A stretch of 64,000 nt of DNA from Thiothrix caldifontis (GCF_900107695.1 NZ_FNQP01000014.1:25078-89077), one strand, 5' to 3'; counted from the stretch's first letter, positions 44,273 through 53,730 are shown. Translations and numbers: made by a program. The notes: a model not told the origin generated them from the sequence alone.

Positions 44273-46423
44273 TTATTGTTGTGGTTGAATGGTAAAACGG
44301 TATTCATTACTGCTTAACTGCTTGCCTTGCGCATCATGCAGCGTCGCCTCGATACGGTAATCTCCAACAGCAAGGCTCGGTGCAATGTAATCACGCATGT
44401 GCTGGTGCATATCGGCACTCAGATCAAGATTAAAACGTTGGGTATCCAAGCGCTTATTTCCCTGCAACAAGCTCACCTGATACTGGGCCGCCGGATAAGC
44501 GGTGAAACTGTCATTCAGCGCCCACAAGCCCAGCTTGATTGGTTCACCTAGCGCATAGCTCACCTTGTTCCACGCTAGACTCGGCAAGATCGGTTGGTAG
44601 GCGCGTTGCAACGCGTAATAACCCGGTTTGGGGTTACGCCAAAAATCCACCGCCCCCCAATTCATTGAAGGCCAGTTTTCCACCAACATGAATTGGAACA
44701 ATGCGCCTACGGGACGGTAGGCTTGCCGCCGGTAAGATTCCGCTGCTAATTGGGTGAGTTGCGCCTGATATTGCTGAGTATTCGTAATGAACTCGTCCAG
44801 CGTTTTACCTTGTGAGACCTTGGCAATGTCGAGCGTCTCTTTGCGTTGGAAGTTGTGGTATTCCCACTTTTGCCAGTCTACTTTACTCCTTGGCAACGCC
44901 GATACCTCATCAATAATTTTTGCCAATGTGAAACGATCAGGCAATGCTTGTGCACCAAATTCGGCAATTGTCGCGACTTTAGTTGGCTTGGCATAATCCA
45001 GCCAACGCCCAGAATACCAACCTAACCACGGATGTTGCTGGGTAGAGGAAATTGCTGCAATCGGGCGAGTTTTATCCAACTTACTCGCAGCCTGATACAG
45101 GCGTTGATCCAACACTTTATTTTGCTGCGGGTTGTAATCGGGGTATTTCCACTGCATCCAATCAGCATCCCACGGCGGTTCGTTGTGCAACGTCCATTGG
45201 ATAATAGACGTGTAATGTCCAAACTGGCGGATCATATCGCTAACTTGCGAGACTGCCTGTTGATGAAATACCGGTGTATCCTGATAACCCCATTGCAGCG
45301 GAAAGTCTTGCCATATCATCAACCCCATTTCGTCGCACAAGCGATAGAATTCAGGGGCAGTGACATGGGCATGAACCCGCACGGTATTGATATGCGCACC
45401 CAGCATCAACTGAATATCGCGTCGAAAATCAGCCGCAGTCATCTCACTAAGCCACTGGTTGGCAATGTAATTCGTCCCCTTAAGCAAGATACGTTGATCG
45501 TTGATGTACCAGATTTCTTGTGATGACTGTCGCACTTTACGGAAACCAATAGAGCGCTCGAATGAGTCAAGTACCTTGCCATTATTGACAGCGCTAACGG
45601 TTAGTTTATAGAGGTTAGGTTCACCGTAACCGTGAGGAAACCAAAGCTTGGGGTTAGCAATAGGAATAAGCAAGGTGTTACGTAAGGGGCTGTTCCCTTG
45701 CCAAGCACCAATACGCCAGTGTAGCTGCGTATTGGCGGGCAAGGTTCCGAACACCCCCAAGTCCACCTTTACCAACCATTGCTCCAAACCTTGGGTCGGC
45801 TGTACCTGAATCTGTTGCGCTACAAGTTGCACCTGTGCTGATTGCTGCAAACGTACCGTTCCCCAGATACCACCTGTATTTTTTTCTTGCCCGCGTTCCG
45901 ACCAAGCCCCGCCCGGACGGGTATCATGATGAGAAAAAATCCCCTTGATCAAACGCTTGCGTAACGAAAAATCTTCTGACTTTTCCAGTGGGCTATTCAC
46001 CCGCACCAACAAGGTATTTTCCCCTGAGCGCAAATGTGGGGTCACATCAAAAGAAAACGCCTGAAAATAGCCTTCGTGAGAACCTAGCATTTTCCCGTTT
46101 AACCACACATCCGCAAAGTAATCGACCCCGTTAAAATGCAGGGTGGAAATCATTTCAGGGGCAGTGGTTGCCGTGAAGATCAGCCGATACCACGCCACGC
46201 CATGGTGATCATAGCCTTGCGTGTACCAATTACCCGGCACAGTGATGGATTGCCAGCGGGCATTATCGGCTGGCATTTCAGCCGAACCTGATGGTAAAAA
46301 CGCCCACTTACCTGCCAATGACCCGCCAGAATCGAGTGCAGTCAATTTTAGCATCGGCGTAACGCTGCATCCCTGCAATAACAACAGCAATATCACGCCC
46401 ACTGTCCACCAGTAGCGTTTCAT
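44273..46423 (-). CDS. GH2-family glycoside hydrolase, lipoprotein
   Basis: A 716-residue protein with a lipoprotein signal (MKRYWWTVGVILLLLLQGC, lipobox LLQGC). Domains in order: GH2 sugar-binding (jelly roll, WYRLIFTATT, FNGVDYFADVWLNGKMLGSH), immunoglobulin-like, and the TIM barrel (about 300-600) with acid/base Glu in WTLHNEPPWDADW and nucleophile Glu in ATIAEFGAQ; then a C-terminal beta domain. Closest in style to beta-mannosidase/beta-glucuronidase-type enzymes. It is anchored in the envelope, probably to edit or clear the polymer made by the adjacent glycosyltransferase. Start at 46423; the ORF is open upstream but the signal peptide and the overlap with the previous gene fix this. Confidence 0.87.
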   Translation of the reverse strand: MKRYWWTVGVILLLLLQGCSVTPMLKLTALDSGGSLAGKWAFLPSGSAEMPADNARWQSITVPGNWYTQGYDHHGVAWYRLIFTATTAPEMISTLHFNGVDYFADVWLNGKMLGSHEGYFQAFSFDVTPHLRSGENTLLVRVNSPLEKSEDFSLRKRLIKGIFSHHDTRPGGAWSERGQEKNTGGIWGTVRLQQSAQVQLVAQQIQVQPTQGLEQWLVKVDLGVFGTLPANTQLHWRIGAWQGNSPLRNTLLIPIANPKLWFPHGYGEPNLYKLTVSAVNNGKVLDSFERSIGFRKVRQSSQEIWYINDQRILLKGTNYIANQWLSEMTAADFRRDIQLMLGAHINTVRVHAHVTAPEFYRLCDEMGLMIWQDFPLQWGYQDTPVFHQQAVSQVSDMIRQFGHYTSIIQWTLHNEPPWDADWMQWKYPDYNPQQNKVLDQRLYQAASKLDKTRPIAAISSTQQHPWLGWYSGRWLDYAKPTKVATIAEFGAQALPDRFTLAKIIDEVSALPRSKVDWQKWEYHNFQRKETLDIAKVSQGKTLDEFITNTQQYQAQLTQLAAESYRRQAYRPVGALFQFMLVENWPSMNWGAVDFWRNPKPGYYALQRAYQPILPSLAWNKVSYALGEPIKLGLWALNDSFTAYPAAQYQVSLLQGNKRLDTQRFNLDLSADMHQHMRDYIAPSLAVGDYRIEATLHDAQGKQLSSNEYRFTIQPQQ

Positions 46424-46424
46424 C

Positions 46425-46856
46425 TCACACCAACTGTTTGCTGACATGCAAATGGTTGCCCTTGGCATCACGAATATAGCGGATGGAATCCGCCAACAAA
46501 TGAATCAAGCCCATTCCCCATCCGCCCTCTGGCAGTGCTTCGGGGTCGGGCATATCACGGGCTTCAGAATGCAACGTATCGGGCATGGTGCGTCCGCTAT
46601 CCGAGATAACCAAGTGAATGACTTCCGGAGTATATTCCACCCGCACCCGCACATCATTACCGCCGCGCATTTCATAGGCGTGTTCAATGACATTGTTGAC
46701 AGCTTCCACCATCATCAATTCGAGTTGCCCTAGTTGATCGTCAGAAAGTTCAAGTTCCTTACCGATACCGCGTAATGCACCAGACAGCACACGCACCTGT
46801 TCCAAGCGACTATCGATAGACAGCCGAATATCATAGTGTTGATACCTTGTCTCCAT
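46425..46856 (-). CDS. Anti-sigma-factor-type serine kinase (RsbW/SpoIIAB-like HATPase)
   Basis: A 143-residue single-domain GHKL ATPase. N box with LMMVEAVNNVIEHAYEM, the G1 region VISDSGRTMPD and the G box GGWGMGLIHLLADSIRY. Such proteins phosphorylate a STAS antagonist and sequester a target in partner switching. Here the STAS protein is two genes upstream in the same operon, and a PP2C phosphatase is encoded at 51432-52631. Overlaps the sugar nucleotidyltransferase stop by one base and ends one base before the GH2 ATG. No sigma factor gene is in the window, so the target may be the synthase or another protein. Confidence 0.87.
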   Translation of the reverse strand: METRYQHYDIRLSIDSRLEQVRVLSGALRGIGKELELSDDQLGQLELMMVEAVNNVIEHAYEMRGGNDVRVRVEYTPEVIHLVISDSGRTMPDTLHSEARDMPDPEALPEGGWGMGLIHLLADSIRYIRDAKGNHLHVSKQLV

Positions 46857-48046
46857 TAGGCTGTCTCCGTTTCCGGCAGTAGTTCACTGTAAAAACTGTG
46901 CATATTGCTGAACAACATCATGTCGTGAATATCACGGGGATTCAGTAACCGACGTCTGTCATCGACTAACCAGCGAATTTGCGTGTCGCTGACATTTAGC
47001 ACATCACCGTCTGGGGAAATGCAATCACCCCCAAAAATCAGCTTGTGATCTAGAGTAGCCATACCGCCAATACGGGTGTAATCGCTAATCAGGCATTCAC
47101 GGATTTCCGCGCCAGACTCGATTAAGCAATTAGCACCAATCATGCACGGCCCCGTAATCTTGCTACCTGCTTCAATTCTGGTGCTACTGCCGATATAAAC
47201 AGGAGGGGCGATCTTGACGCGCTCCCAATTCACACTAACGTTGATACCAGTCCAAACACCAGGGCGCACTTCTTTGCCGGGCATCGGAAACCCGTGAATA
47301 CCACCTTGCAACGCTTTACGGGTGGCAGCCCACACATCAGGCACTGAACCAATGTCTACCCATTGAAAATCCATCTTTATACCAAAAAACTCTTCACCTG
47401 CCGCCACTAATGCAGGGAATAGCTGACTGCCAATGTCATATTCCACTCCAGCGGGAATGTAATCAAAAATCTCTGGCTCGAATAGATAAATGCCGGTATT
47501 GATCAGGTTAGAAACAGCCTCTTCCGGCTTAGGTTTTTCTTGGAATTGCACAATACGTTGACGGTCATCCAACTTCACAACCCCGTACTTGTGGACTTCA
47601 GCGTGCGGCACTTCTTGCAAGATAATGGTAGCAACCCCCCCCATCTCTCGGTGTTGGCGCAGTGCTTCACTGAGATCAAGATCAATCCAAGCATCGCCAC
47701 ACAACACAATGAAGGTCTCATCGAAAAAGCCAGAAAAGGCTTGGATACGCTTCATGCCACCAGCAGAGCCAAGCGCCTTACCCTCCAAACCTTCCTCGGT
47801 CATATAGCCTTCGTAGGAATAGGCAAGGTGCACACCTAACTGATGACCATCACGAAAATAATTTTCGATCACGGGGGCAAGATGGCTGGTATTCACCACA
47901 ATGTCTTCGACACCATGGGTGCGCAGCAATTCCACAATGGATTCCATGACCGGCTTGCGCAAGATTGGAATCATCGGTTTTGGCATTTCGTTGGTAATTG
48001 GGCGCACGCGCGTGCCTTTACCGGCTGCCAGAATCATCGCTTTCAT
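46856..48046 (-). CDS. Sugar nucleotidyltransferase with left-handed beta-helix
   Basis: A 396-residue protein. The N-terminal nucleotidyltransferase domain has MKAMILAAGKGTRVRPITNE (GxGxRxxPxT), MPKPMIPI, VLCGDAWIDLDL (metal Asp) and VQFQEKPKPEEA. The C-terminal part (about 245-340) has hexapeptide repeats (SSTRIEAGSKITGPCMIGAN). It resembles mannose-1-phosphate guanylyltransferase / glucose-1-phosphate uridylyltransferase-like proteins that make NDP-sugars; the substrate is undetermined. Its place in the operon suggests it supplies the activated sugar for the glycosyltransferase. The C-terminal 60 residues (VDDRRRLLNPRDIHDMMLFS) are outside the known domains. Confidence 0.85.
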   Translation of the reverse strand: MKAMILAAGKGTRVRPITNEMPKPMIPILRKPVMESIVELLRTHGVEDIVVNTSHLAPVIENYFRDGHQLGVHLAYSYEGYMTEEGLEGKALGSAGGMKRIQAFSGFFDETFIVLCGDAWIDLDLSEALRQHREMGGVATIILQEVPHAEVHKYGVVKLDDRQRIVQFQEKPKPEEAVSNLINTGIYLFEPEIFDYIPAGVEYDIGSQLFPALVAAGEEFFGIKMDFQWVDIGSVPDVWAATRKALQGGIHGFPMPGKEVRPGVWTGINVSVNWERVKIAPPVYIGSSTRIEAGSKITGPCMIGANCLIESGAEIRECLISDYTRIGGMATLDHKLIFGGDCISPDGDVLNVSDTQIRWLVDDRRRLLNPRDIHDMMLFSNMHSFYSELLPETETA

Positions 48047-48081
48047 GAAACCCCCTCCTCAATTGGGTGATACGCAATTAA

Positions 48082-48420
48082 CTAGGCAGCAACGGCACCT
48101 AATGCGGCCTCAACGCTATCAGCCATGCGGAATACGCGCTCCATACGAGTCAACTTAAACAAATCTGCCACAATGCCTTTCGCACCGACAATGATCAGAT
48201 CGCCACGATTGCCCACCATTTTCAACAGGCTGACCAGTGTACCGAGGCTGCTACTGTCCATGAACGTGACTTGGCTAAGATCCAACACAATACGCGTAGA
48301 GCCATCGGTGAGCAGTTGGCTAATTTGGTGTTTAAGTTCAGGAGCGATGGCTGCGTCCATACGAGCTTCGCCGATGGTAGCGACGGTGAATTCACCTTGA
48401 ACATGAGTAGAGAGTTTCAT
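48082..48420 (-). CDS. STAS-domain anti-sigma-factor antagonist
   Basis: A 112-residue SpoIIAA/RsbV-like STAS protein. The phosphorylatable serine motif is VTFMDSSSLGTLVSLL (Ser56-58 following Asp55), and IVLDLSQVTF marks the central strand. The unphosphorylated form would bind the HATPase two genes downstream and free its target. First gene of the six-gene minus-strand operon. GAGGACAACAAG precedes the ATG. Confidence 0.9.
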   Translation of the reverse strand: MKLSTHVQGEFTVATIGEARMDAAIAPELKHQISQLLTDGSTRIVLDLSQVTFMDSSSLGTLVSLLKMVGNRGDLIIVGAKGIVADLFKLTRMERVFRMADSVEAALGAVAA

Positions 48421-48477
48421 GCTTGTTGTCCTCGTTGTTTTTAAGAACCAATCTGGCTTATTTTTTTATAAATGTAT

Positions 48478-48486
48478 TGTATACAT
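48478..48486. promoter_or_regulatory. TGTATACAT site in the STAS/FIST divergent region
   Basis: TGTATACAT lies in the 210-base AT-rich gap between the divergently transcribed STAS operon and FIST gene. The same nonamer occurs at 52700-52708 in the other divergent gap of the cluster. It could be a shared operator or a -10 element (TATACA). The rest of the gap contains no gene I can support. Confidence 0.35.
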
Positions 48487-48630
48487 CAATTAGTCCAAAC
48501 GGCAATGATTGTCTCCTGAACGGTCGATCCTTCTTACAAAATATGATAATCCTTTTTTATGAAAAGAAAATCTCATATAATCAATCAATAGATTTCATGA
48601 AAACAATAAGTAAGTACAGGAAACCACATC

Positions 48631-49785
48631 ATGTGTGCTCGCCATCTACCTGCCCAGCTATTCGTTGACCAAAGTGGAACACCTGAAGGCTTATTTCAAT
48701 TATTGGATAACGCCTTGGCAGCAGGAGCACAGAGTGTATTTGTGCTGGCTGCTGATGCCAATGGATTCACCCCCTCACAATTGGATAAGCACTTACAAAC
48801 GTTCCCTATTCCCATTTTTGGCGGTATATTCCCGGAAATCATTGCCAACGGCGAGATACTTCAACGTGGTAGCATTGTATGCGGCTTACCGATGCTCAGT
48901 GAGGTTTATCATATTGAGCACTTATCCGACCCTGACGAAGATTATTTTCAGGCAGCAGAAGCACTGTCTGCATTGATTCCTCCGCACTCAACCCTAGTGA
49001 CCTTAGTCGATGGCCTTAGCAAGCGGATTGCAGCACTATTAGAAGGTATCTATGAAGTCTTCGGTGATAGTTGCCAGTACATCGGTGGTGGAGCCGGTTC
49101 CTTAAGTTTTAAGCCAAAACCTTGTTTACTTAGCAACCAAGGTTTACGGGTTGATTGTGCGCAAATTATTGCCATTCAACAACCATTGAACCTTGGTATT
49201 GAACATGGCTGGCATAAGTTTGCAGGGCCTTTTTTCGTTACGGGAGCTTACGAAAACACCATTACCACAATCGACTACCAGTCTGCTTTCGAAATTTACC
49301 GACAAGTGGTTGAAGCAGACAGCGGCAAACGTTTTCAAGATGTTGAATTTTTTGATCTGGCAAAAAGTTATCCATTTGGCTTAGAGCGTCTAAACGGCGA
49401 TGTTGTGGTACGTGACCCGCTCTTTAACAATGACAATAAACTTACCTGTGTCGGGGAGGTTCCTGCCAATCATATTATCTACATCCTCAAGGGGGAGGCC
49501 GATGACCTGCTGGCAGCTTCCCGTACCTGTGCAGCCACCGCGATGCAGGTACAAGCGCCCCCGCTACTGGCTTTACTGTTTGACTGCATCAGTCGCACCC
49601 TCTTTTTAGAAACGCGTTTTGCCGAAGAGATTAACAATATTCACGCCCCCTTACCTGAAAACGTACCACTAGTGGGCGCTTTATCATTGGGTGAAATCGC
49701 GGATGCAGGTCACACTTGCCTAGAATTTTTCAATAAAACCATTGTGCTAGGCATCATCACGCAAACAGAGAGCACACTGGCATGA
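48631..49785 (+). CDS. FIST-domain sensory protein
   Basis: A 384-residue protein made of FIST N (about 20-215; VFVLAADANGFTPSQLDKHL, FGGIFPEIIANGE, GDSCQYIGGGAGSL) and FIST C (about 225-365; YRQVVEADSGKRFQDVEFFD, GDVVVRDPLF, LLFDCISRTLFL, VPLVGALSLGEIADAG). FIST modules are predicted to bind small ligands such as amino acids and feed signalling proteins. No membrane segment, so it is cytoplasmic. Its stop overlaps the start of the next hybrid kinase by 4 bases, strongly suggesting that FIST is the input for that kinase, which has no strong sensor domain of its own. Confidence 0.88.
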   Translation: MCARHLPAQLFVDQSGTPEGLFQLLDNALAAGAQSVFVLAADANGFTPSQLDKHLQTFPIPIFGGIFPEIIANGEILQRGSIVCGLPMLSEVYHIEHLSDPDEDYFQAAEALSALIPPHSTLVTLVDGLSKRIAALLEGIYEVFGDSCQYIGGGAGSLSFKPKPCLLSNQGLRVDCAQIIAIQQPLNLGIEHGWHKFAGPFFVTGAYENTITTIDYQSAFEIYRQVVEADSGKRFQDVEFFDLAKSYPFGLERLNGDVVVRDPLFNNDNKLTCVGEVPANHIIYILKGEADDLLAASRTCAATAMQVQAPPLLALLFDCISRTLFLETRFAEEINNIHAPLPENVPLVGALSLGEIADAGHTCLEFFNKTIVLGIITQTESTLA

Positions 49786-51440
49786 ACCCAACTCTAGAAC
49801 TGGTTTCTGTTCAATACGCCCTCGCCCTACTGATTGGGCAGGATTTGGATTTGCGCATCATGTTACGCAAGTTTCTGCCCCCTGCTTTGAAGCTATTGAA
49901 TTGCCGCAGCGGCTATATCTGGCTGCACCAAAGCATTGCTCAAAAAAATCAAGACAATGCATCTGCTCCGCCACCCTGTTACAGCTACCCCTCCTTACGC
50001 GGAACCTTAGAAACAGACCTGCCACACTTAGCTACACAGGTACAACACTTTGCTAAACAGGACTGGTTCATTAAAAAACCGGGGGAAATCATTTCAATAC
50101 AAGGTTCCTACTACCATTTCATGCCAATTGGTGACAATGGCCTACTCGTCTTAGTGCGCGACCCACCACTGCCAAACACATACATGCTGGCATTAGGTTT
50201 AGTACTCAAGCGCCTCGAAACAGCTTGCCTAGCCTGCCTACAACATGCTTATTTAGAAGAGGCTCGCAAAGAAGCACTCCAAGCCAAGGAAATGGCCGAA
50301 AAAGCCAGTAAAGCCAAAAGCGAGTTTCTGGCGATGATTAGCCACGAAATCCGCACGCCCATGAATGGCATTATCGGCTTGACGGACTTGATGCTGTATA
50401 GTGAAGTTTCCGCCTCCCAACGCGAACACCTAGGCATGATCAAATCATCGTCCAACGCCTTGCTCGACATCATTAATGAAATCCTCGACTTTTCACGCAT
50501 TGAAGCTGGAACGCTAACACTCAGCAATACTCCCTTTCAGTTACGCCCCTTATTGCAGGACACTTTTACACCACTTGCCTTGCGAGCACAGAGTAAGCAT
50601 CTCATGTTTCAATGGGAGATAGCGGCTGATATACCCGACACTCTCGAAGGTGATGAAGGACGCTTGCGCCAAGTCATGATTAATCTGGTCGGCAATGCCA
50701 TCAAATTCACCGAGCGAGGGGAAGTAAACGTCACCATCAGCCTGCAAAGTGGTGCGCCAAACGGTCAAGTCTGTGTGCAATTTGCCGTGCGTGATACGGG
50801 TATTGGCATTCCCCCTGACAAACAAGCCAACATTTTTCAGCCCTTCCAACAAGCAGATAGCTCGATCACTAGGCGTTATGGTGGCACAGGCTTAGGCTTA
50901 ACGATTTCGTCGCAACTCATCACCATGATGGGTGGTCGTTTACGGTTAGCAAGTGATACCGGCGAAGGCAGCATTTTTTATTTTAATGTACCGTTTACTG
51001 TCGCCACACAGCCCCCCCCCAGCGCGAAACCAACACAGCAACCCCTGCAACGCACCGAACGCCCCCTCAATATTCTCCTTGCAGAGGACAACGCCATTAA
51101 CCGGATGCTGGCTGTGCGCTTGTTAAACAAAGCGGGGCATCACGTCAAAGTTGCAGAAAACGGGCAAGAAGCACTACACGCATGGGAACAGACCCGACCT
51201 GATGTTATCCTCATGGATGTGCAAATGCCTATCATGGATGGTTTGGAAGCCACCACTCGAATTCGCTCACAAGAACAAAACCAACAACTCACGCATACAC
51301 CAATCATTGCTTTGACCGCGAATGCCATGAACAGCGACCGGGAACAATGCCTAGCAGCAGGAATGGATAACTTCCTCAGTAAGCCCTTTAATGTACAGGA
51401 CTTGTTGGAAGTCCTAAAACATTCATGTCCTTCAACATAA
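49782..51440 (+). CDS. Hybrid histidine kinase paired with FIST
   Basis: A 552-residue soluble kinase. The N-terminal 160 residues may be a divergent GAF-like domain (LLNCRSGYIWLHQS). A helix leads to HisKA with phospho-His in [18 protein letters not shown], HATPase (N box VMINLVGNAIKFTERGE, G box YGGTGLGLTISSQLI) and a C-terminal receiver (LNILLAEDNAINRMLAVRLL, VILMDVQMPIMDG with phospho-Asp, SKPF). No membrane helices. Phosphate may go on through the Hpt protein at 52796. Its end overlaps the convergent PP2C gene by 9 bases. Confidence 0.92.
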   Translation: MNPTLELVSVQYALALLIGQDLDLRIMLRKFLPPALKLLNCRSGYIWLHQSIAQKNQDNASAPPPCYSYPSLRGTLETDLPHLATQVQHFAKQDWFIKKPGEIISIQGSYYHFMPIGDNGLLVLVRDPPLPNTYMLALGLVLKRLETACLACLQHAYLEEARKEALQAKEMAEKASKAKSEFLAMISHEIRTPMNGIIGLTDLMLYSEVSASQREHLGMIKSSSNALLDIINEILDFSRIEAGTLTLSNTPFQLRPLLQDTFTPLALRAQSKHLMFQWEIAADIPDTLEGDEGRLRQVMINLVGNAIKFTERGEVNVTISLQSGAPNGQVCVQFAVRDTGIGIPPDKQANIFQPFQQADSSITRRYGGTGLGLTISSQLITMMGGRLRLASDTGEGSIFYFNVPFTVATQPPPSAKPTQQPLQRTERPLNILLAEDNAINRMLAVRLLNKAGHHVKVAENGQEALHAWEQTRPDVILMDVQMPIMDGLEATTRIRSQEQNQQLTHTPIIALTANAMNSDREQCLAAGMDNFLSKPFNVQDLLEVLKHSCPST

Positions 51441-52631
51441 ATCAATCATTAACAAAGAAATATCATCTGGCTTTTCTGTGCTTGTGCTATTCAACCCTAA
51501 CTTCAGTGCTAATTGCTGGATCACCTGACTGGCAGGCTGCTTCATCAACGGTTGCAGGCATCTTTTTAGCATTGCCTCGGTAATAAGCTCACCATTAGCT
51601 TCTTGCAACTCCAACAACCCATCCGAATACAAAATAAAGCGACTGCCAGCGGGAAACGGCAAATGAATGGTTTCATACTCCATATCAGGCAATAAACCAA
51701 TGGGAAAGCCAGTACAATCAATCTGCTCCAATTGCGTTGTCACGGGGCTATACAAAAACGGCTGCGGGTGTCCAGCTTGTACAAAATACAGTTGTTCGAG
51801 CTGCGTATCGACCACCCCCATGATCAAGGTGAGATAATGATCACCTGTATCCAAACGATAATGTAAATGATGATTCAGACGTTCAGCCAAACGTGATGGA
51901 AAAGTTGCGACGGTACGTGCATCCAACTCCTCCAAGCAATGCAACTCACTGGTGGCACTGAGTAACGTTTGCAAACACATCGACAATAAAGCGGATGCAA
52001 TCCCATGCCCAGAGACATCAATAGAGTAGAAAAATAACAGATCATCATTAATGGGAAAATAGTTAAACGTATCCCCACCAATATACTGTGCGGGCTGGAA
52101 AAACCAATCCACAGCAATGCGCCCAAACGCTTTCTGGCTAGGCAACACGCCTGCTTGCAACACCGCCGCACGTTCCAGATCACTTTGAATCAGTTGCTGT
52201 GCTGCCGATAACGAACGATTCACACTTTCCAAATGACGGTTTTTATCTTCCAACGAATGTTCTAAATCCAATACTCTTTGTGCAGCACGCAAACGCACTT
52301 CTAATTCTTCACGCACAATCGGCTTGGTGGCAAAATCATCTGCACCCGCTTCCATCCCCTGAATCAGGTTTTGCTTACCGGACATACCCGTGAGCAAAAT
52401 AATGTACACGTAATACGGCAACTCAGCCGTGCGCACAGTACGGCATAATGTTGGACCATCCATGATCGGCATGACCCAATCACTGATGACCAATTGAAAA
52501 TGATGTTGCTGAATCAACTGCCAAGCAGTCTCACCGTTTTCCGCCAGCATTACCTGGTGTCCCATCAGGGTAAGAATACGACGCAGAATCAACTGCATAT
52601 CTCTGGCATCATCGACGACTAAGATGTTCAT
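51432..52631 (-). CDS. Receiver-PP2C phosphatase (RsbU/SpoIIE-type)
   Basis: A 399-residue response regulator. Receiver domain 1-120 with phospho-Asp51 in LVISDWVMP and Lys in FATKPIVREE; a coiled linker; then the SpoIIE/PP2C phosphatase (about 175-395) with metal ligands in YIGGDTFNYF, IDVSGHGIASALLSM and the C-terminal LYSDGLLEL and DDISLLMI. It should dephosphorylate the STAS protein (48082-48420) when phosphorylated, closing the partner-switching loop. It lies between the two hybrid kinase groups, which are candidate phosphodonors. Confidence 0.92.
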   Translation of the reverse strand: MNILVVDDARDMQLILRRILTLMGHQVMLAENGETAWQLIQQHHFQLVISDWVMPIMDGPTLCRTVRTAELPYYVYIILLTGMSGKQNLIQGMEAGADDFATKPIVREELEVRLRAAQRVLDLEHSLEDKNRHLESVNRSLSAAQQLIQSDLERAAVLQAGVLPSQKAFGRIAVDWFFQPAQYIGGDTFNYFPINDDLLFFYSIDVSGHGIASALLSMCLQTLLSATSELHCLEELDARTVATFPSRLAERLNHHLHYRLDTGDHYLTLIMGVVDTQLEQLYFVQAGHPQPFLYSPVTTQLEQIDCTGFPIGLLPDMEYETIHLPFPAGSRFILYSDGLLELQEANGELITEAMLKRCLQPLMKQPASQVIQQLALKLGLNSTSTEKPDDISLLMIDLC

Positions 52632-52698
52632 TAGCTATATCTTGTTTTTATGATGTTATTAACACTCGGATAGAGATATGCTATCATTAAACCGTAAG

Positions 52699-52708
52699 AT
52701 GTATACAT
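52699..52708. promoter_or_regulatory. ATGTATACAT palindrome upstream of the Hpt/H-NOX operon
   Basis: A perfect 10-bp palindrome in the 164-base divergent gap between the PP2C regulator and the Hpt gene. It shares TGTATACAT with the site at 48478-48486. Could be a common operator or simply promoter -10 elements on either strand. Confidence 0.35.
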
Positions 52709-52795
52709 AGATAAAAATGATAAAAAATACAATTCCGGCAAATGGCATCCTTTACGTTTATCGGATCATCATAACCAACAGGTTAAGGTATAAAA

Positions 52796-53146
52796 ATGAC
52801 TCATATCACTCCTGTCGATGAAGAAACCTATGCACTGTTGCAGGAAATCATGGCTGACGAATTCACCGAACTGGTAGAATTTTTTCTCACGGATACCGAA
52901 CAGTCACTGGTTCTGCTCCAACACTGTGTCGCCACGCAAGACAGTACACAAGTAGGCACACTCTGCCACAAACTCAAATCCAGCAGTAAGTTGATTGGTG
53001 CATTCCAGTTAGCAGAATTCACCAACTTACTCGAAGACTACAAAGACCATCATGATCAGCAAATCGCCCGAACACACCTAAACCACTTGTGTGCGGAATT
53101 TACCCAAGTTGTCGGTTGGCTCAAACAGAAACCAGCTATTGCTTAA
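52796..53146 (+). CDS. Histidine phosphotransfer (Hpt) protein
   Basis: A 116-residue single Hpt domain: four-helix protein with phospho-His in LCHKLKSSSKLIGAFQLAEF. It carries no other domain, so it should shuttle phosphate between the receivers of the hybrid kinases and the receiver of the PP2C regulator. First gene of the operon Hpt / H-NOX / hybrid kinase; 35 bases before H-NOX. Confidence 0.88.
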   Translation: MTHITPVDEETYALLQEIMADEFTELVEFFLTDTEQSLVLLQHCVATQDSTQVGTLCHKLKSSSKLIGAFQLAEFTNLLEDYKDHHDQQIARTHLNHLCAEFTQVVGWLKQKPAIA

Positions 53147-53181
53147 AAATAAACGAACAATCATAACAACAGGAATAGTAC

Positions 53182-53730
53182 ATGAAAGGCTTAGTGTTTA
53201 CGGAATTTCTGGAAATGGTGGAACAAACGTTTTCGGCTGATATGGTCGACGACATTATTGACGCATCCGACTTACCCTCTGGAGGTGCTTATACAGCAGT
53301 AGGTACTTATCCCCATTCCGAAATGGTCACGCTGGTGCAAAACCTTTCCAAACAAACCGGAATGCCAGTACCCGATCTGATCAAAGCATTTGGGCGTTAT
53401 TTGTTCAGCCGATTTGTCGCGCTTTACCCTAGCTTTTTTGAATCAACACCGGATGCCTTTGATTTTCTGGACTCCATCGAAAATTATGTCCACGTTGAAG
53501 TACGTAAACTCTATCCAGATGCTGAACTGCCGACCTTTGACACAGTACGCGAAGACACGCAAAAACTAACCATGATTTACCGCTCCAAGCACCCATTTGC
53601 TACCTTAGCAGAAGGCTTGATCGAAGGCTGTTTGACGCACTATCAAGTCAATGCACACATCGAAATGATTGACCGCTCCGCTGGTCAGGGTACACACGTT
53701 GAATTTCACATCACCCGGTTGGATGTGTGA
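53182..53730 (+). CDS. H-NOX haem sensor
   Basis: A 182-residue haem-NO-binding protein of the normal bacterial length. Proximal haem ligand His104 in [19 protein letters not shown], conserved GTYPHSEM and the haem-propionate motif position IYRSKHPF at 132-139. The usual YxSxR triad reads Y133-R-S135-K-H137, so the Arg is His. H-NOX proteins usually bind NO and inhibit a partner kinase encoded next to them; here the hybrid kinase starts on the stop codon (TGATG). Bacterial H-NOX circuits often control biofilm or c-di-GMP; this one is embedded in a polysaccharide cluster. Confidence 0.92.
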   Translation: MKGLVFTEFLEMVEQTFSADMVDDIIDASDLPSGGAYTAVGTYPHSEMVTLVQNLSKQTGMPVPDLIKAFGRYLFSRFVALYPSFFESTPDAFDFLDSIENYVHVEVRKLYPDAELPTFDTVREDTQKLTMIYRSKHPFATLAEGLIEGCLTHYQVNAHIEMIDRSAGQGTHVEFHITRLDV

